DNA from: Pseudoalteromonas rubra
GTDB lineage: Bacteria; Pseudomonadota; Gammaproteobacteria; Enterobacterales; Alteromonadaceae
Direction: 5' to 3'
Length of the DNA: 64,000 bases
NCBI RefSeq assembly: GCF_000238295.3
Contig: NZ_AHCD03000030.1
Span: 1-64,000, forward strand
Part shown: positions 42,108 through 52,022 of the stretch, piece by piece
How the letters are laid out: each line of letters starts with the position of its first letter
Numbering within the stretch: position 1 is the first letter of the stretch
Made by a program: the position numbers and the translations under genes
The notes under the pieces: generated by a model
The model's input: the letters and a program-made list of their open reading frames with translations, nothing else
The model's database searches: none
What the model was told of the DNA's origin: nothing

Positions 42108-44399
42108 ATGCTGATGTGGCTGAAACGCGGGATTGCGGTGTTGGTGTTACTCGCACTGGCTGCCAGTGCAGTGGTATATGGCATTTTATCACTGAGTTTG
42201 CCCGCGCTCGATGGGCAGGGTCAGTCGACGGCGTTGAGTGCATCTGTGACACTGGAGCGGGATGCGATTGGTCAGGCGGTGATCACCGCACAGAACCGGC
42301 AGGATGCTGCCTACGCGCTCGGCTTTGCGCATGGTCAGGATCGCTTCTTCCAGATGGACCTGCTGCGGCGCAATGCGGCCGGAGAGTTGAGTGAATTATT
42401 TGGTGAAGCTGCGCTTGGACTGGATAAACGGCTGAGGTTTCATCGCTTTCGTGCGCTGAGTCAGCGCATATTACAGCAGCTACCGGCGTCAGAGCAGCGT
42501 TTGTTGGCGCGTTACACTCAGGGGGTTAATGAAGGACAGGCGCAAAGTGGCGTACAGGGCTTTGAGTACCTCCTACTCGGTGCAGAGGCCCGCCCTTGGC
42601 AACCAGAAGACAGCTTGTTAGTTATTTTTAGTATGTACCTGGATTTACAAGAAAGCACACTAAAAAGAGATGAGGCAGTTATTCTGGTTGAATCTTTACT
42701 TGGTGAAGAAATGAAGCACTTTATTATTCAGCCAAGTAATTATCAGGCAGCGCTCGATAATAGTGAAGTCGTTAAAAATGGTGTCGAAATACCTAAATTT
42801 GGCGACATTGCTAAATTGGAAGGTGTACCTCATATTAAAGAGCTTTCAATTTTTGGTAGTAATAACTGGGCAGTAACAGGACAGCATACTAAAACGGGGG
42901 CAGCAATGCTTTCTGACGATATGCATCTTGGCTTAAACACACCTGCTATCTGGTACCGCGCCCAGCTTAATTATGACACCGCCTCAGGTGAGGTGATCCA
43001 GGTGTCCGGGGTTACTCTGCCTGGCGCGCCAGCTGTGGTTGTGGGCAGTAACAATCAGGTAGCCTGGGGATTTACCAATGGTTATCTGGATACGGCTGAC
43101 TGGATCAAGCTGGACCCACAGGTCGACACGACCTGGCAAGTCACTGAGCAACTTAAGTTACCGGATGGCAGGAGTGAAGCGTTTACCCTGACACTAAGTG
43201 ATTACGGGCCGGTTAAGCAGATCCGTGACGAAGCTTATGCATTGAGCTGGGTGGCGCATCAGGATTACGCGGTCAATCTGGGGCTACTGGGACTGGAGTC
43301 GGCGGGGAGTGTCGATGAGGCACTGGAACGTGCTGCGCAGATAGCTATTCCGGTTCAGAATATGGTGGTTGTGGACGCCCAAGGGAATGCAGCCTGGCGC
43401 CCAACGGGGGCTTTACCAGGGCGTGCTGTACCTAGCGATACAGCCATACCCAGTCAGGCTTACAGTGACGACTGGCAACGTAATGAAGTGCAACGGCCAG
43501 TGGTTAAGAACCCGACCCATGGCAAGATCTGGACTGCCAACTCACGGGTGGTATCGGCGCAGCAACATCAGCGTTTCGGTGATGGTGGCTATGCACTGGG
43601 CGCGCGGGCAGTACAGATCCGTGATCGCCTGATGGCGCAAAATCAATTTGATGAAGCGGATTTTATGCGCTTGCAACTCGACAATGAAGCACGCTTTATG
43701 GCCCCCTGGCATCAGTTGCTGAGTACGCTGCTTGCCAGTCAGGGTGACAGTTATGCGCGAGACCGCGGGTATTTGTCTGACTGGCAGGCTTGTGCCTGTC
43801 CTGAGTCGGTTGGTTATACCTTAGTCAGGCGTTTTCGCGATCATACCCTGGATCTGCTGTTTGCGCCGGTTGAGCACACTTTGCAACAAGTTGACGGCAG
43901 CTTGTCGCCCCTGAAGCGCTATCTTGAGCCCGCTGCATGGCAATTGATCCACGAGCGACCAGCGCACTGGCAGCAGCAGTACAGTGATTGGGATGCCATG
44001 TTGCTGGCTGCTTATGAGTCGGCGAAAGCGCAGCTGCGTGAAAGTGAAGGCCGGGATATGGCCGCGTGGCAATGGGGGCGGGTCAACCAGCTTGAAGTGA
44101 AGCACCCGTTTAGCAGGCAAATACCGCTGCTCAGTGGCTTGCTGGATATGCCGGTGGTGGCTGGGTTTGGTGACAGTTATATGCCAGCGGTACAAAAGCC
44201 GGCATTTGGCGCATCTCAACGTTTTATTGCCCAACCCGGTCACCTGGATAAAGCGATAATGAGTGTCGCGGGTGGGCAAAGTGGTCATCCGCTGTCACCC
44301 TTTTACCGGGCTGGCTTCAGCGCCTATGCACAGGGCGAAGCAGTTCCTTTATTACCCGGAGCCATTAATCATCGCATCACATTTACCCCGATCAACTAG
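42108..44399 (+). CDS. Penicillin-acylase-family amidohydrolase
   Basis: The 763-residue Ntn-hydrolase has an N-terminal membrane anchor or signal (about 5-30), an alpha part with YALGFAHGQDRFFQMDLLRR, and the autocleavage site before Ser251 (FGSNNWAV). The beta part has SDDMHLGLNTPAIWY and NQVAWGFTNG. Relatives cleave penicillin G, N-acyl-homoserine lactones or lipopeptides; the substrate cannot be told here. GAGGGA precedes ATG 42108. Codons 165-265, including the cleavage site, are AT-rich compared with the rest. Confidence 0.9.
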   Translation: MLMWLKRGIAVLVLLALAASAVVYGILSLSLPALDGQGQSTALSASVTLERDAIGQAVITAQNRQDAAYALGFAHGQDRFFQMDLLRRNAAGELSELFGEAALGLDKRLRFHRFRALSQRILQQLPASEQRLLARYTQGVNEGQAQSGVQGFEYLLLGAEARPWQPEDSLLVIFSMYLDLQESTLKRDEAVILVESLLGEEMKHFIIQPSNYQAALDNSEVVKNGVEIPKFGDIAKLEGVPHIKELSIFGSNNWAVTGQHTKTGAAMLSDDMHLGLNTPAIWYRAQLNYDTASGEVIQVSGVTLPGAPAVVVGSNNQVAWGFTNGYLDTADWIKLDPQVDTTWQVTEQLKLPDGRSEAFTLTLSDYGPVKQIRDEAYALSWVAHQDYAVNLGLLGLESAGSVDEALERAAQIAIPVQNMVVVDAQGNAAWRPTGALPGRAVPSDTAIPSQAYSDDWQRNEVQRPVVKNPTHGKIWTANSRVVSAQQHQRFGDGGYALGARAVQIRDRLMAQNQFDEADFMRLQLDNEARFMAPWHQLLSTLLASQGDSYARDRGYLSDWQACACPESVGYTLVRRFRDHTLDLLFAPVEHTLQQVDGSLSPLKRYLEPAAWQLIHERPAHWQQQYSDWDAMLLAAYESAKAQLRESEGRDMAAWQWGRVNQLEVKHPFSRQIPLLSGLLDMPVVAGFGDSYMPAVQKPAFGASQRFIAQPGHLDKAIMSVAGGQSGHPLSPFYRAGFSAYAQGEAVPLLPGAINHRITFTPIN

Positions 44400-45457
44400 T
44401 TGGTGTGGGCCGCAGTCACTCGATTGCGGCCCTGTGCTTTACTGGTGTAGAGTGCATCATCGGCCAGCTGCAAAGTGACGGAAAAAGGCAAAGCGGTATG
44501 CCACAAAGCCACGCCAAAACTCATCGTTGCAGTGAGTTCTTCGCCATTAAAGCGCTGCTTTTCAAGGGTTTGTCGTAATGTTTCAATGCGTATGAGCGCT
44601 TCTTCCTGGGTGCAATCAACCAGCACGAGCAAAAACTCCTCACCTCCCCACCTGACGGCGATATCCTGATCGGTGACATGCTCACGTAAGATATCAGAGA
44701 CGGTTTGCAGTACTTCATCCCCCATATCATGACCCAGTTGGTCGTTAATCTGTTTAAAATGGTCGAGATCGGCCATGACCACACAAAGGCTTTGTCCGTT
44801 GTGTGCACAGCTGCTGTGCGCTCTGAGGATCAGTTCTTTGGCATAGCGACGATTAAACAAATTTGTGAGTGGGTCTCTGGCTGCCAACTTAGCCAGCTGG
44901 CGGCGCTGAATAAAGGTGCTTTCGCGCACATGGCCAATGACGTAGATCATGGGTAAACCGCATACGAACACATTAATAAAGTGAATTGAGCGGGCGTACT
45001 CCTGGAACAAAAAAGGGGTATTTACGGTGCTGTAGAGCTCAAACAACAACGCAAACAACACAATCATGCTGAGGGACAGTACAATGGCCAGTCGCAACTT
45101 TAGCTTCATATCCAGCAGCAACATACAGGCGATGGTCCACAGGTAATACTGGAAGCCATAATCCATCCCTAAGGTGGCACACACCAGTACCGAGTGACCC
45201 GTCACTTCGACACAAAAAATCCGCAATGCCAGGTGGCTGTGACCCCGGTTAAGCAGATAAATCCCCGTTGCCCAGGCTGCAACGCTGGCGATGTTGGCGA
45301 TGGACAGGATATAGACATGGCTGTACCAAAAAGCAAAAATAAACAGCAAATGTAAGCATAAGCAATAGTATGCGACTTGCTTAAACAGCTTCACTTTGAC
45401 CAGCTCTACTTCATCTGGCTGACTATAAAAATGTTGCGCAATCGGCACGTAAGGCAC
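44396..45457 (-). CDS. Membrane diguanylate cyclase (GGDEF)
   Basis: The 353-residue protein has an N-terminal membrane domain of about five or six helices (25-180) and a GGDEF domain: MADLDHFKQINDQLGHDMGDEVL and the active site RWGGEEFL. It makes cyclic di-GMP from GTP. The inhibitory RxxD site that should precede GGEEF reads TDQD, so product inhibition is probably lost. It overlaps the acylase gene tail to tail by 4 bp. Confidence 0.9.
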   Translation of the reverse strand: MPYVPIAQHFYSQPDEVELVKVKLFKQVAYYCLCLHLLFIFAFWYSHVYILSIANIASVAAWATGIYLLNRGHSHLALRIFCVEVTGHSVLVCATLGMDYGFQYYLWTIACMLLLDMKLKLRLAIVLSLSMIVLFALLFELYSTVNTPFLFQEYARSIHFINVFVCGLPMIYVIGHVRESTFIQRRQLAKLAARDPLTNLFNRRYAKELILRAHSSCAHNGQSLCVVMADLDHFKQINDQLGHDMGDEVLQTVSDILREHVTDQDIAVRWGGEEFLLVLVDCTQEEALIRIETLRQTLEKQRFNGEELTATMSFGVALWHTALPFSVTLQLADDALYTSKAQGRNRVTAAHTN

Positions 45458-45536
45458 TCAGTTGTCATTGTTGCAATATCTTCAGTATAGGAAGTGCCGG
45501 CATTTTTTCCCTGAAAATTTACGCCAGGCCAGTCAC

Positions 45537-46409
45537 CTAACTCATCATAACCAGGATTGCAGCCAATGCGATGAGCAATAATCCCAGCGTATCACGCCGG
45601 GCAACCGGGGTTTTTAGCCACCACACTGCGATGGCAAGCGAGAAGAATACCTCGATCTGGCCGAGTGTTTTGACATAGGCAACGTGTTGCAGACTCATCG
45701 CACTGAACCAGCCAACGGAGCCGATACAGCTGGTGGTACTGATGGCAAAGGTGAGCCGGCGGTGTTGCCACAGCTGTCGCCAGGAGCCCGACTCTGCATA
45801 GCTCAGGTAGCAGGCCAGTATTAAGGTTTGGCAGGATAACACCAGCAACAGCACCCAGGCCGCGCTGTGTGGGAAAGGCAATTGGGTGGCGATGCTGGCT
45901 TCTCGGACCCATAAAGAGGTGAGGGCAAAGGCACCACCGCAGGCAAGCCCCAACAGGGCCGTCGTCAGCTGAAAATGGCGCAGTGTAACACCACTGAGTA
46001 ACAGTACCGCAATACCACCCAGCAGGACACCCAGCCAGCCCAGCGCGCTCAGATGAGAGCCGAAGAAGACCATGCCCAGGATAGCGGCTAACAAAGCCTC
46101 ACTTTTTGCCAGTCCGACACCGACCGCATAATTGTTGCGTTTGAACAAGACCACCATGAGCCCGGTCGCGATGATCTGCATAATGCTCGCGCCTGCAACA
46201 TAGCCTATCAGTGTTGGGTTCAGGGTGAGCGTGGGTGCTGTTTGCCAGTGGTACAGGCCCAGCAGGTATAACGCGGCCAGGGGCGTGGCCAGCAGAAAGC
46301 GGGCCAGAGTGACGCTGGCGACACTGGCGTGTTGACTCAGGCGACTTTGCAGCGCATTACGCCAGGCCTGGCTGAAGGCGGCCAGGCAGGTAAAGGCAAT
46401 CCATTCCAT
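45537..46409 (-). CDS. EamA-family (DMT) transporter
   Basis: About 290 residues from ATG 46409 (MEWIAFTCLAAFSQAWRNA) form ten hydrophobic segments with EamA-type repeats. Examples are RNNYAVGVGLAKSEALLAAILGMVFFG and YVKTLGQIEVFFSLAIAVWWL. The frame extends to 46493, but the added part has no membrane pattern. Substrate unknown. Confidence 0.83.
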   Translation of the reverse strand: MEWIAFTCLAAFSQAWRNALQSRLSQHASVASVTLARFLLATPLAALYLLGLYHWQTAPTLTLNPTLIGYVAGASIMQIIATGLMVVLFKRNNYAVGVGLAKSEALLAAILGMVFFGSHLSALGWLGVLLGGIAVLLLSGVTLRHFQLTTALLGLACGGAFALTSLWVREASIATQLPFPHSAAWVLLLVLSCQTLILACYLSYAESGSWRQLWQHRRLTFAISTTSCIGSVGWFSAMSLQHVAYVKTLGQIEVFFSLAIAVWWLKTPVARRDTLGLLLIALAAILVMMS

Positions 46410-46603
46410 ATTTTTCGGCTTTGATGAATATCGGAACACTGAAACTAACCGGACCCGCAGAGAAATGCCAGACCCTTGAAAAATATTCAGCATAACGCGT
46501 GGAAATGGTGGTGCGACAATATGCCGCAGTGTGCTGCAATCGGCTGCGCGCTATACTGCTTATCGATGCTACTTTTACCGCCCAGACAGTCGATTGGGCG
46601 GTA

Positions 46604-47305
46604 CTATTTTTCTTCCTCTTCGAGCTTAAGCTCTGTTATCGCAATCGGCAGAAAGTGCCCTGCTGGCAAAACTTGCGGATCGAGTTGCAGGTTTGCTATT
46701 CGCACCCGGTATAAATCCACCACCCGGTAACCGCAGTAACGTGCCATTTTACGGATCTGACGATTTAATCCCTGCCTGAGGACAATGGTAAAGGTATCCG
46801 CAGCGATTGGCTCAACCCGGCAGGCCTGGGTTATCACCCCGTCGACCGGCACACCCGCACTCATCCGTGCACAAAATTGTTCATCAAAGGGGCGGTCGAC
46901 CACCACCCGGTACTCTTTTTCCTGATGATGTTTCGGGTGGATCAGGCGGTTACAGAGCTCACCGTCATTGGTCAGTAGTAACAGTCCACGGCTGTCTTTG
47001 TCTAATCGCCCAATGGGGTAAATACGTTCACCAGGTGGTAAATGGTGGCTCAAGCTGCTTGGGTCGTCCGGGCGTAATTTACAGTCGATACCAATCGGTT
47101 TGTGATACATGTAGAGTTGTTTGGGGGCCGGTCCCTTAACCAACTGGCCGCTGACGAGAATATGGTCGGCTGCTGTGACATGATCTATGTGGTTGGCCGG
47201 GCGGCCATTCACCGTGACGTCGGCGGCTTCGATTAATCGTGACGCCTGACGGCGGGAACAGACACCACAGTGGCTCAGATATTTGGCTAGGCGCATTGGC
47301 TGCAT
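46604..47305 (-). CDS. RluF-type 23S rRNA pseudouridine synthase
   Basis: The 233-residue enzyme has an N-terminal S4 RNA-binding domain (MRLAKYLSHCGVCSRRQASRLI) and the RsuA/RluF catalytic motif GRLDKDSRGLLLLTNDG (with the catalytic Asp), then GLNRQIRKMARYCGYRV. EKEYRVVVDRPFDEQF and MSAGVPVDG are closest to RluF, which modifies U2604 in helix 93 and can also act on tRNA-Tyr. Exact target is uncertain. A second in-frame start lies nine bases inside. Confidence 0.83.
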   Translation of the reverse strand: MQPMRLAKYLSHCGVCSRRQASRLIEAADVTVNGRPANHIDHVTAADHILVSGQLVKGPAPKQLYMYHKPIGIDCKLRPDDPSSLSHHLPPGERIYPIGRLDKDSRGLLLLTNDGELCNRLIHPKHHQEKEYRVVVDRPFDEQFCARMSAGVPVDGVITQACRVEPIAADTFTIVLRQGLNRQIRKMARYCGYRVVDLYRVRIANLQLDPQVLPAGHFLPIAITELKLEEEEK

Positions 47306-47339
47306 ACAAAGGAAAACCGGGAAGCAAAAGCGCAGTATA

Positions 47340-48473
47340 TCAATTCTGACTGCGGGGGCGCAAAATCAGTACGGCGTTACGCTGATCGATGTCAAAATCA
47401 AAGTGACGCAGAAAATTCATGCCCAGCAACCCCGGTCCGGCGCGCATTTCATTCATCACGGCAAACTGTATAGGCCCGCGTACCTGATCGCCAATCTGCA
47501 TTTGCTCACTTTGATAAAACTCCACATTGGCCAGCCCATTGGCTGTCGATACGGTCCGGGTGTCAAGGTAATCCACAGCCTGGATCAGCGTGGCAAATTG
47601 TTGCTGAGTCAGCGATGTGACGCTGGCGCCGGTGTCGATCATCAATTCGATGGTGGTACCTGCCAGCTGGGCCTCAAGCACAAAATGGCTACCGAGACGG
47701 CGCAATGGCACATGTGTTATCCCTTGCTGTAAAGCCAGCGCCTGTTGTTGCAGTGCTGTTGTTTCCTGATGGTGACGCAAGGTGTCGTCTGCTTGTGCAA
47801 TTAAAAACAGCGCTTCGTCAGGTTGAGATAAGGCCAGATGTGCTTCAACCTGGTGTGTCAGCAATGGCAACTTGTGTGGCTTTTCTTCGTACCAGGGCGC
47901 CGCAAGAGTCAGCAGCTCATGCCATTGTTGTTGCTCGCTCAGCTCGACCAGGCGCGATACCAAAAGCGTATCGATCAGAGATTGCCAGTCAGCGTAATGG
48001 GGGTTGAGTCGGTACGCAATGAGGAGGCGATTGAGTGCTTCGTCTGGCTGTGCAAGTGCCTGATATAAGAGGATCTCTAGACGTTGTGCTGGTAGTGCTT
48101 GTGGCTCAGCTCTGAGGAAGCCCTGTACCAGGGCGAGCTGTGCAAAAAGCTGAGCTTGCGAAGCCTGGTTCAGCTGTGCGTTGATCCACTGCCACCACTG
48201 CTTAGCGGATTGGCTCACGGCGTTTGGATGTGCTTCTCGCGCTTGCAGCAGACTGGTCAGAGCTTGCTCATAGCGAGCCTGTTGGAATGCTTGTTGTGCC
48301 TGGGTAATTAATATGGGAGTCTGGCGGCCATCAGGCGGGGTTGCCACCGCAACAGGGATAGTCGATGTTGCGGGAGGAATATCTGACACAGCAGGTAAAG
48401 GACGATATAGCTGCCAGCCCAAATAGCCATTGAGTAGCAAAGACAGCCCTAAGAGTATCGATTTCACCTGCAT
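47340..48473 (-). CDS. Retropepsin-like aspartic protease with TPR-like N-terminus
   Basis: The 377-residue protein has an N-terminal membrane anchor (SILLGLSLLLNGYLGWQL), a helical repeat region (about 55-240) and a C-terminal clan AA protease domain. The protease has MIDTGASVTSL and GPGLLGMNFLRHFDFDID. It resembles the bacterial periplasmic retropepsin-like family; target proteins unknown. The start is 6 bp after the reductase gene end, in the same direction. Confidence 0.85.
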   Translation of the reverse strand: MQVKSILLGLSLLLNGYLGWQLYRPLPAVSDIPPATSTIPVAVATPPDGRQTPILITQAQQAFQQARYEQALTSLLQAREAHPNAVSQSAKQWWQWINAQLNQASQAQLFAQLALVQGFLRAEPQALPAQRLEILLYQALAQPDEALNRLLIAYRLNPHYADWQSLIDTLLVSRLVELSEQQQWHELLTLAAPWYEEKPHKLPLLTHQVEAHLALSQPDEALFLIAQADDTLRHHQETTALQQQALALQQGITHVPLRRLGSHFVLEAQLAGTTIELMIDTGASVTSLTQQQFATLIQAVDYLDTRTVSTANGLANVEFYQSEQMQIGDQVRGPIQFAVMNEMRAGPGLLGMNFLRHFDFDIDQRNAVLILRPRSQN

Positions 48474-48479
48474 TGTGTA

Positions 48480-49361
48480 TTACTCCTGTTCGTGCCGGGC
48501 CAGCACAGCGGCAATCGCAGCACCAAATTCCCGCTGGTGGGTGATACCCAACACATGCAGACGAGTATCCTTGAGCGCACAGTTATGTGGCCGGGCTGCA
48601 CTTTGAGTGGGTTCTGGCACTGCGATGAGTTGTTCACCATCTATGCCCAACAGCGGTGCCATGGTGCGTGCCATCTGATATTTGGTCATCGCCTGGTTAT
48701 CCGATACATGATAAATACCGCCCAGCTTTTCTGCCGGGAGTGCTACCAGATCCGCCAGCGTCAGAGCAATGTCTTCAACATGGGTGGGGTAGCGGATAGC
48801 CCAGTCATCATGAGCGCCCGTCGCATTCAGTTTGAGTTGCTCAGCGATCACTGTGACCGCTGACTCTGCCAGGTATTCAACCTCCCCATACAGTACCGGT
48901 ACTCGGATCACACTGTGTGTGGGGTCGATCGATAGCACAGCTTGCTCGGCTTGTTGCTTGCTTTGGCCATAAAAGTTCAGCGGATTGGTGCGCGCCTGTT
49001 CAGTGTAAGGGGGGTGAGTGCCATCAAAGACGTAATCGGTGCTGATGAAGAATAAGCGAATACCTCTTTGGCTACATTGTGTTGCCAGGTGCTCACTGGC
49101 TGCCACATTCAGTGCCAGCGTCTGAGCATGATCTGTTTCACAGACATCCGGCTTTCGCTCTGCCGCAGCGTGGATAAGCACATCCGGTGCATACTGATCG
49201 AGAAAGGCATTGACGGCTTGCTGGTCGGATAAATCCAGCGACACCAGTGGCGGGGCGGCACGGCGAAAGCCACACCCTATGACTGTGTGCTGCGTCTTCA
49301 GTACGTTGACAAGTGCACGTCCCAGTAGCCCGGTCGCGCCGGTAATGGCGATGGTTTGCAT
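48480..49361 (-). CDS. RmlD-like sugar-nucleotide reductase (SDR)
   Basis: The 293-residue protein has TGATGLLGRALV for NAD(P)H binding, FISTDYVFDG and the YGQSKQQAE pair with catalytic Tyr and Lys. This is the dTDP-4-dehydrorhamnose reductase fold. No other dTDP-rhamnose genes are nearby, so a different ketose substrate or a regulatory role is possible. It directly precedes the protease gene. Confidence 0.82.
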   Translation of the reverse strand: MQTIAITGATGLLGRALVNVLKTQHTVIGCGFRRAAPPLVSLDLSDQQAVNAFLDQYAPDVLIHAAAERKPDVCETDHAQTLALNVAASEHLATQCSQRGIRLFFISTDYVFDGTHPPYTEQARTNPLNFYGQSKQQAEQAVLSIDPTHSVIRVPVLYGEVEYLAESAVTVIAEQLKLNATGAHDDWAIRYPTHVEDIALTLADLVALPAEKLGGIYHVSDNQAMTKYQMARTMAPLLGIDGEQLIAVPEPTQSAARPHNCALKDTRLHVLGITHQREFGAAIAAVLARHEQE

Positions 49362-49639
49362 AGCAACTCCGTTGATTGTCTGGCTGTTTTATACAAGGAG
49401 TGAAAATCATATCACTCGCGAACGGATCATTGTGCCACACGCTTTTTGTGTTACTCAATAAGCGCTCCACATCGGCAAGGTTGCATGAATGTGCGGTGTA
49501 TTTCACCGACCACCGTGAAGTGTGGCAACCTTTGCCAGCTTACCCAATTTACAGACAGTGTCCAGATGCGACGCGCGGTTTTTCATTGTCTCTGCGACCG
49601 TAGTTTAAACCCGGGCCGGGCGAAGCCGGCCCGAACCCA

Positions 49640-51139
49640 CTAAGCGGATTGTTGCTGAGTCTGACCTTCCCAGATTTTAGCGCGTATGCCAAACAGGCCA
49701 ACGAGGATCCCTATGCCAATACAGAACAGACTGATCTGCAGATACAGGTTAGGCATCTGTTCAACGTTGTTGGGGTCAAAGTTTCCTGCCATCAGGCCAG
49801 AGATAATATTTCCGATTGAGTAAGTTAACACAAACACGCCCATCATTTGTCCGGCAAAGCGTTTTGGCGATAGTTTGCTGACGGCGCTCAGCGCCACAGG
49901 ACTCAGGCATAATTCACCAACTGTATGCAGGAAGTAAGTGGTTACCAGCCACATAGGAGCCACTTTAAGACCTTGAGCAGCATATTGCGCAGCGAAGAAC
50001 ATGACGATAAAACCGCTGGCCATGATCACCAGCCCAACAGCACATTTTACGGTGTATGACGGGGAGATCATGCGCTTTGCCAGGTTGATCCACAGGGCTG
50101 CAAAGAAAGGAGACAAGATGATGATAAAAAAGGAGTTGGTAGACTGAAACCAGGCTGTGGGAATATTAAAGTCACCAATGAGTCGGTCAGTATAATCGCG
50201 GGCAAACAGATTCAGTGAAGATCCGGCCTGCTCAAACCCGGACCAGAAGCAGGCTGAGGCCACACAGACCAAAAAGAGTGCCCACATTTTACGTTTCTCA
50301 TCGTGCGCCAGGTCACCGGCAAAGTAGATGAACCCATAATAGGCGAAGAAGATGAGGGTAAACGCCACAGCGACATATTGGGCAACGACAACCGGGTTAA
50401 TGGTGATCAGCCCAGTGTAGGTCAGCGCCACGACGCCAGCGACGACGGCAATTACCGCCCCGATAATCGACCAGGCTTTGCGTGCCTTCTCTGCAGGTAA
50501 CGGGTTGCTGGGTTGATCTCCGACATGGGCAATATTACCCAGGGTTTTGCGATACTGAATAAGGCCCACACCCATACCCACTGCGGCAGCACCAAACGCC
50601 CAGTGCCAGCCCAGGTTTTCCATGAAATAGCCACAGATCGTATACCCCAGCACAGAGCCTAAATTGATACCCATGTAATAAAGGGCATAGCCACTATCGC
50701 GCCGTTCGTCTTCATCACGATAAAGCTGGCCAACCATTGCACTGATATTGGGTTTGAGCAGACCAGTGCCTGCCGCAACCAGTATCAGCCCAATGAAAAA
50801 AGTCTCATGGGCGGGAATGGCCAGTACAATGTGACCACACATTATGATGATCCCGCCATACCAGACGGTGCGTTGTCCGCCCAGCAATCGATCCGCTATC
50901 CAGCCACCTGGCAAACCCAGAAAGTACACGGCACCTGTGTATAAACCGTAGATGGCGGCTGCTGCGGCAACAGTAAATTCAAGGCCTTCCTCTTGTAAAG
51001 AGGCGGTCATAAAGAGCACGAGTAAGGCACGCATCCCGTAAAAGCTCATGCGCTCCCACATTTCGGTGAAAAAGAGAGTAGAGAGGCCCCGGGGGTGGCC
51101 ATAAAACCCGGTATCCTGATGGGTATCCTGTGATGACAT
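49640..51139 (-). CDS. POT-family proton-dependent peptide transporter
   Basis: The 499-residue protein has about 12-14 helices. It has the ExxER proton-coupling motif in TEMWERMSFYGMRALLVLFM, and the family signatures GGWIADRLLGGQRTVWYGG and FGAAAVGMG. It takes up di- and tripeptides with protons and could use products of the secreted S8 peptidase (inference). Confidence 0.92.
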   Translation of the reverse strand: MSSQDTHQDTGFYGHPRGLSTLFFTEMWERMSFYGMRALLVLFMTASLQEEGLEFTVAAAAAIYGLYTGAVYFLGLPGGWIADRLLGGQRTVWYGGIIIMCGHIVLAIPAHETFFIGLILVAAGTGLLKPNISAMVGQLYRDEDERRDSGYALYYMGINLGSVLGYTICGYFMENLGWHWAFGAAAVGMGVGLIQYRKTLGNIAHVGDQPSNPLPAEKARKAWSIIGAVIAVVAGVVALTYTGLITINPVVVAQYVAVAFTLIFFAYYGFIYFAGDLAHDEKRKMWALFLVCVASACFWSGFEQAGSSLNLFARDYTDRLIGDFNIPTAWFQSTNSFFIIILSPFFAALWINLAKRMISPSYTVKCAVGLVIMASGFIVMFFAAQYAAQGLKVAPMWLVTTYFLHTVGELCLSPVALSAVSKLSPKRFAGQMMGVFVLTYSIGNIISGLMAGNFDPNNVEQMPNLYLQISLFCIGIGILVGLFGIRAKIWEGQTQQQSA

Positions 51140-51257
51140 AATAGACTTCCGATTGTTGTTTTATTATACGAAAGTTTTATTAGTACGTGATTTGTTAAAA
51201 TTTTGCAACTGACGACGAGGTCGCCAGTCGGTCTTTGAAATATACGTGTTTGTGCGT

Positions 51258-51962
51258 TTAGTTAGCCAGCACAGACAGGGCATGAATGTCTGAAATCTCG
51301 AGATCTGCAAGGCCCTGATAACGGTAGGAAGTATCCTGGTTATTCAGCCATACACTGCGACATCCTGCCAGGTTTGCACCCTGTACGTCTGTATCCAGAC
51401 TATCCCCAATGTGCAACAACTGGTGCGGCGCTACTGCGCACTGTTGGCATGCGGCTTCAAACAGATCGGCATGGGGCTTGGCGCGACCATCTCGACCTGC
51501 CATGAGTACGCATTCGAACTGATCGGCCAGGTTGAAGCGGTCAACTTCCACATTGCCATTGGTGATGGCGATGAGCCGAAAACGCTTTCTCAGGCGTGCC
51601 AATAGCGCCAGTACCGACGCGTCAACCACGATCTGACTGCGGGCTATAGCAAACGCCTGGTAGGCTGCCTTGGCATGCAGATCTATTTCTGAGGCGCTGA
51701 ATCCGGCTTTTTGTAAGCCGTAGCGCAGTGCAACCTGACGCCAACGGGTGACATCATGGGTGAGTTCCGGGTGTTGTGATGCGACATGTTGACGACATGC
51801 GAGCCAAAACTGCGGGCCCTGAGCACGCCAGGGGGCCAGTGCATTGACATAATCGTTCATCGCTTTAACCGCAGCTGCGATCACGGGGTGGTTGTTATAC
51901 AGTGTATCGTCCAGGTCAAAGCTCAGCACCTGAATCTCATCAATGGCACGGTTAAATCGCAT
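51258..51962 (-). CDS. yigB: HAD-family phosphatase, YigB type
   Basis: The 234-residue enzyme has DLDDTLYNN (nucleophile and acid Asp), ITNGN, and KPHADLFEAAC with GDSLDTDVQGA. Position right after xerC is the same as yigB in E. coli, where the protein acts on FMN and sugar phosphates. It lies 60 bp downstream of xerC. Confidence 0.9.
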   Translation of the reverse strand: MRFNRAIDEIQVLSFDLDDTLYNNHPVIAAAVKAMNDYVNALAPWRAQGPQFWLACRQHVASQHPELTHDVTRWRQVALRYGLQKAGFSASEIDLHAKAAYQAFAIARSQIVVDASVLALLARLRKRFRLIAITNGNVEVDRFNLADQFECVLMAGRDGRAKPHADLFEAACQQCAVAPHQLLHIGDSLDTDVQGANLAGCRSVWLNNQDTSYRYQGLADLEISDIHALSVLAN

Positions 51963-52022
51963 AACATCTCTCTTGGTTTTTTGGTCCGCTTGAGTGTACC
52001 TAAAGAATGCCTGAAAGCCTAC

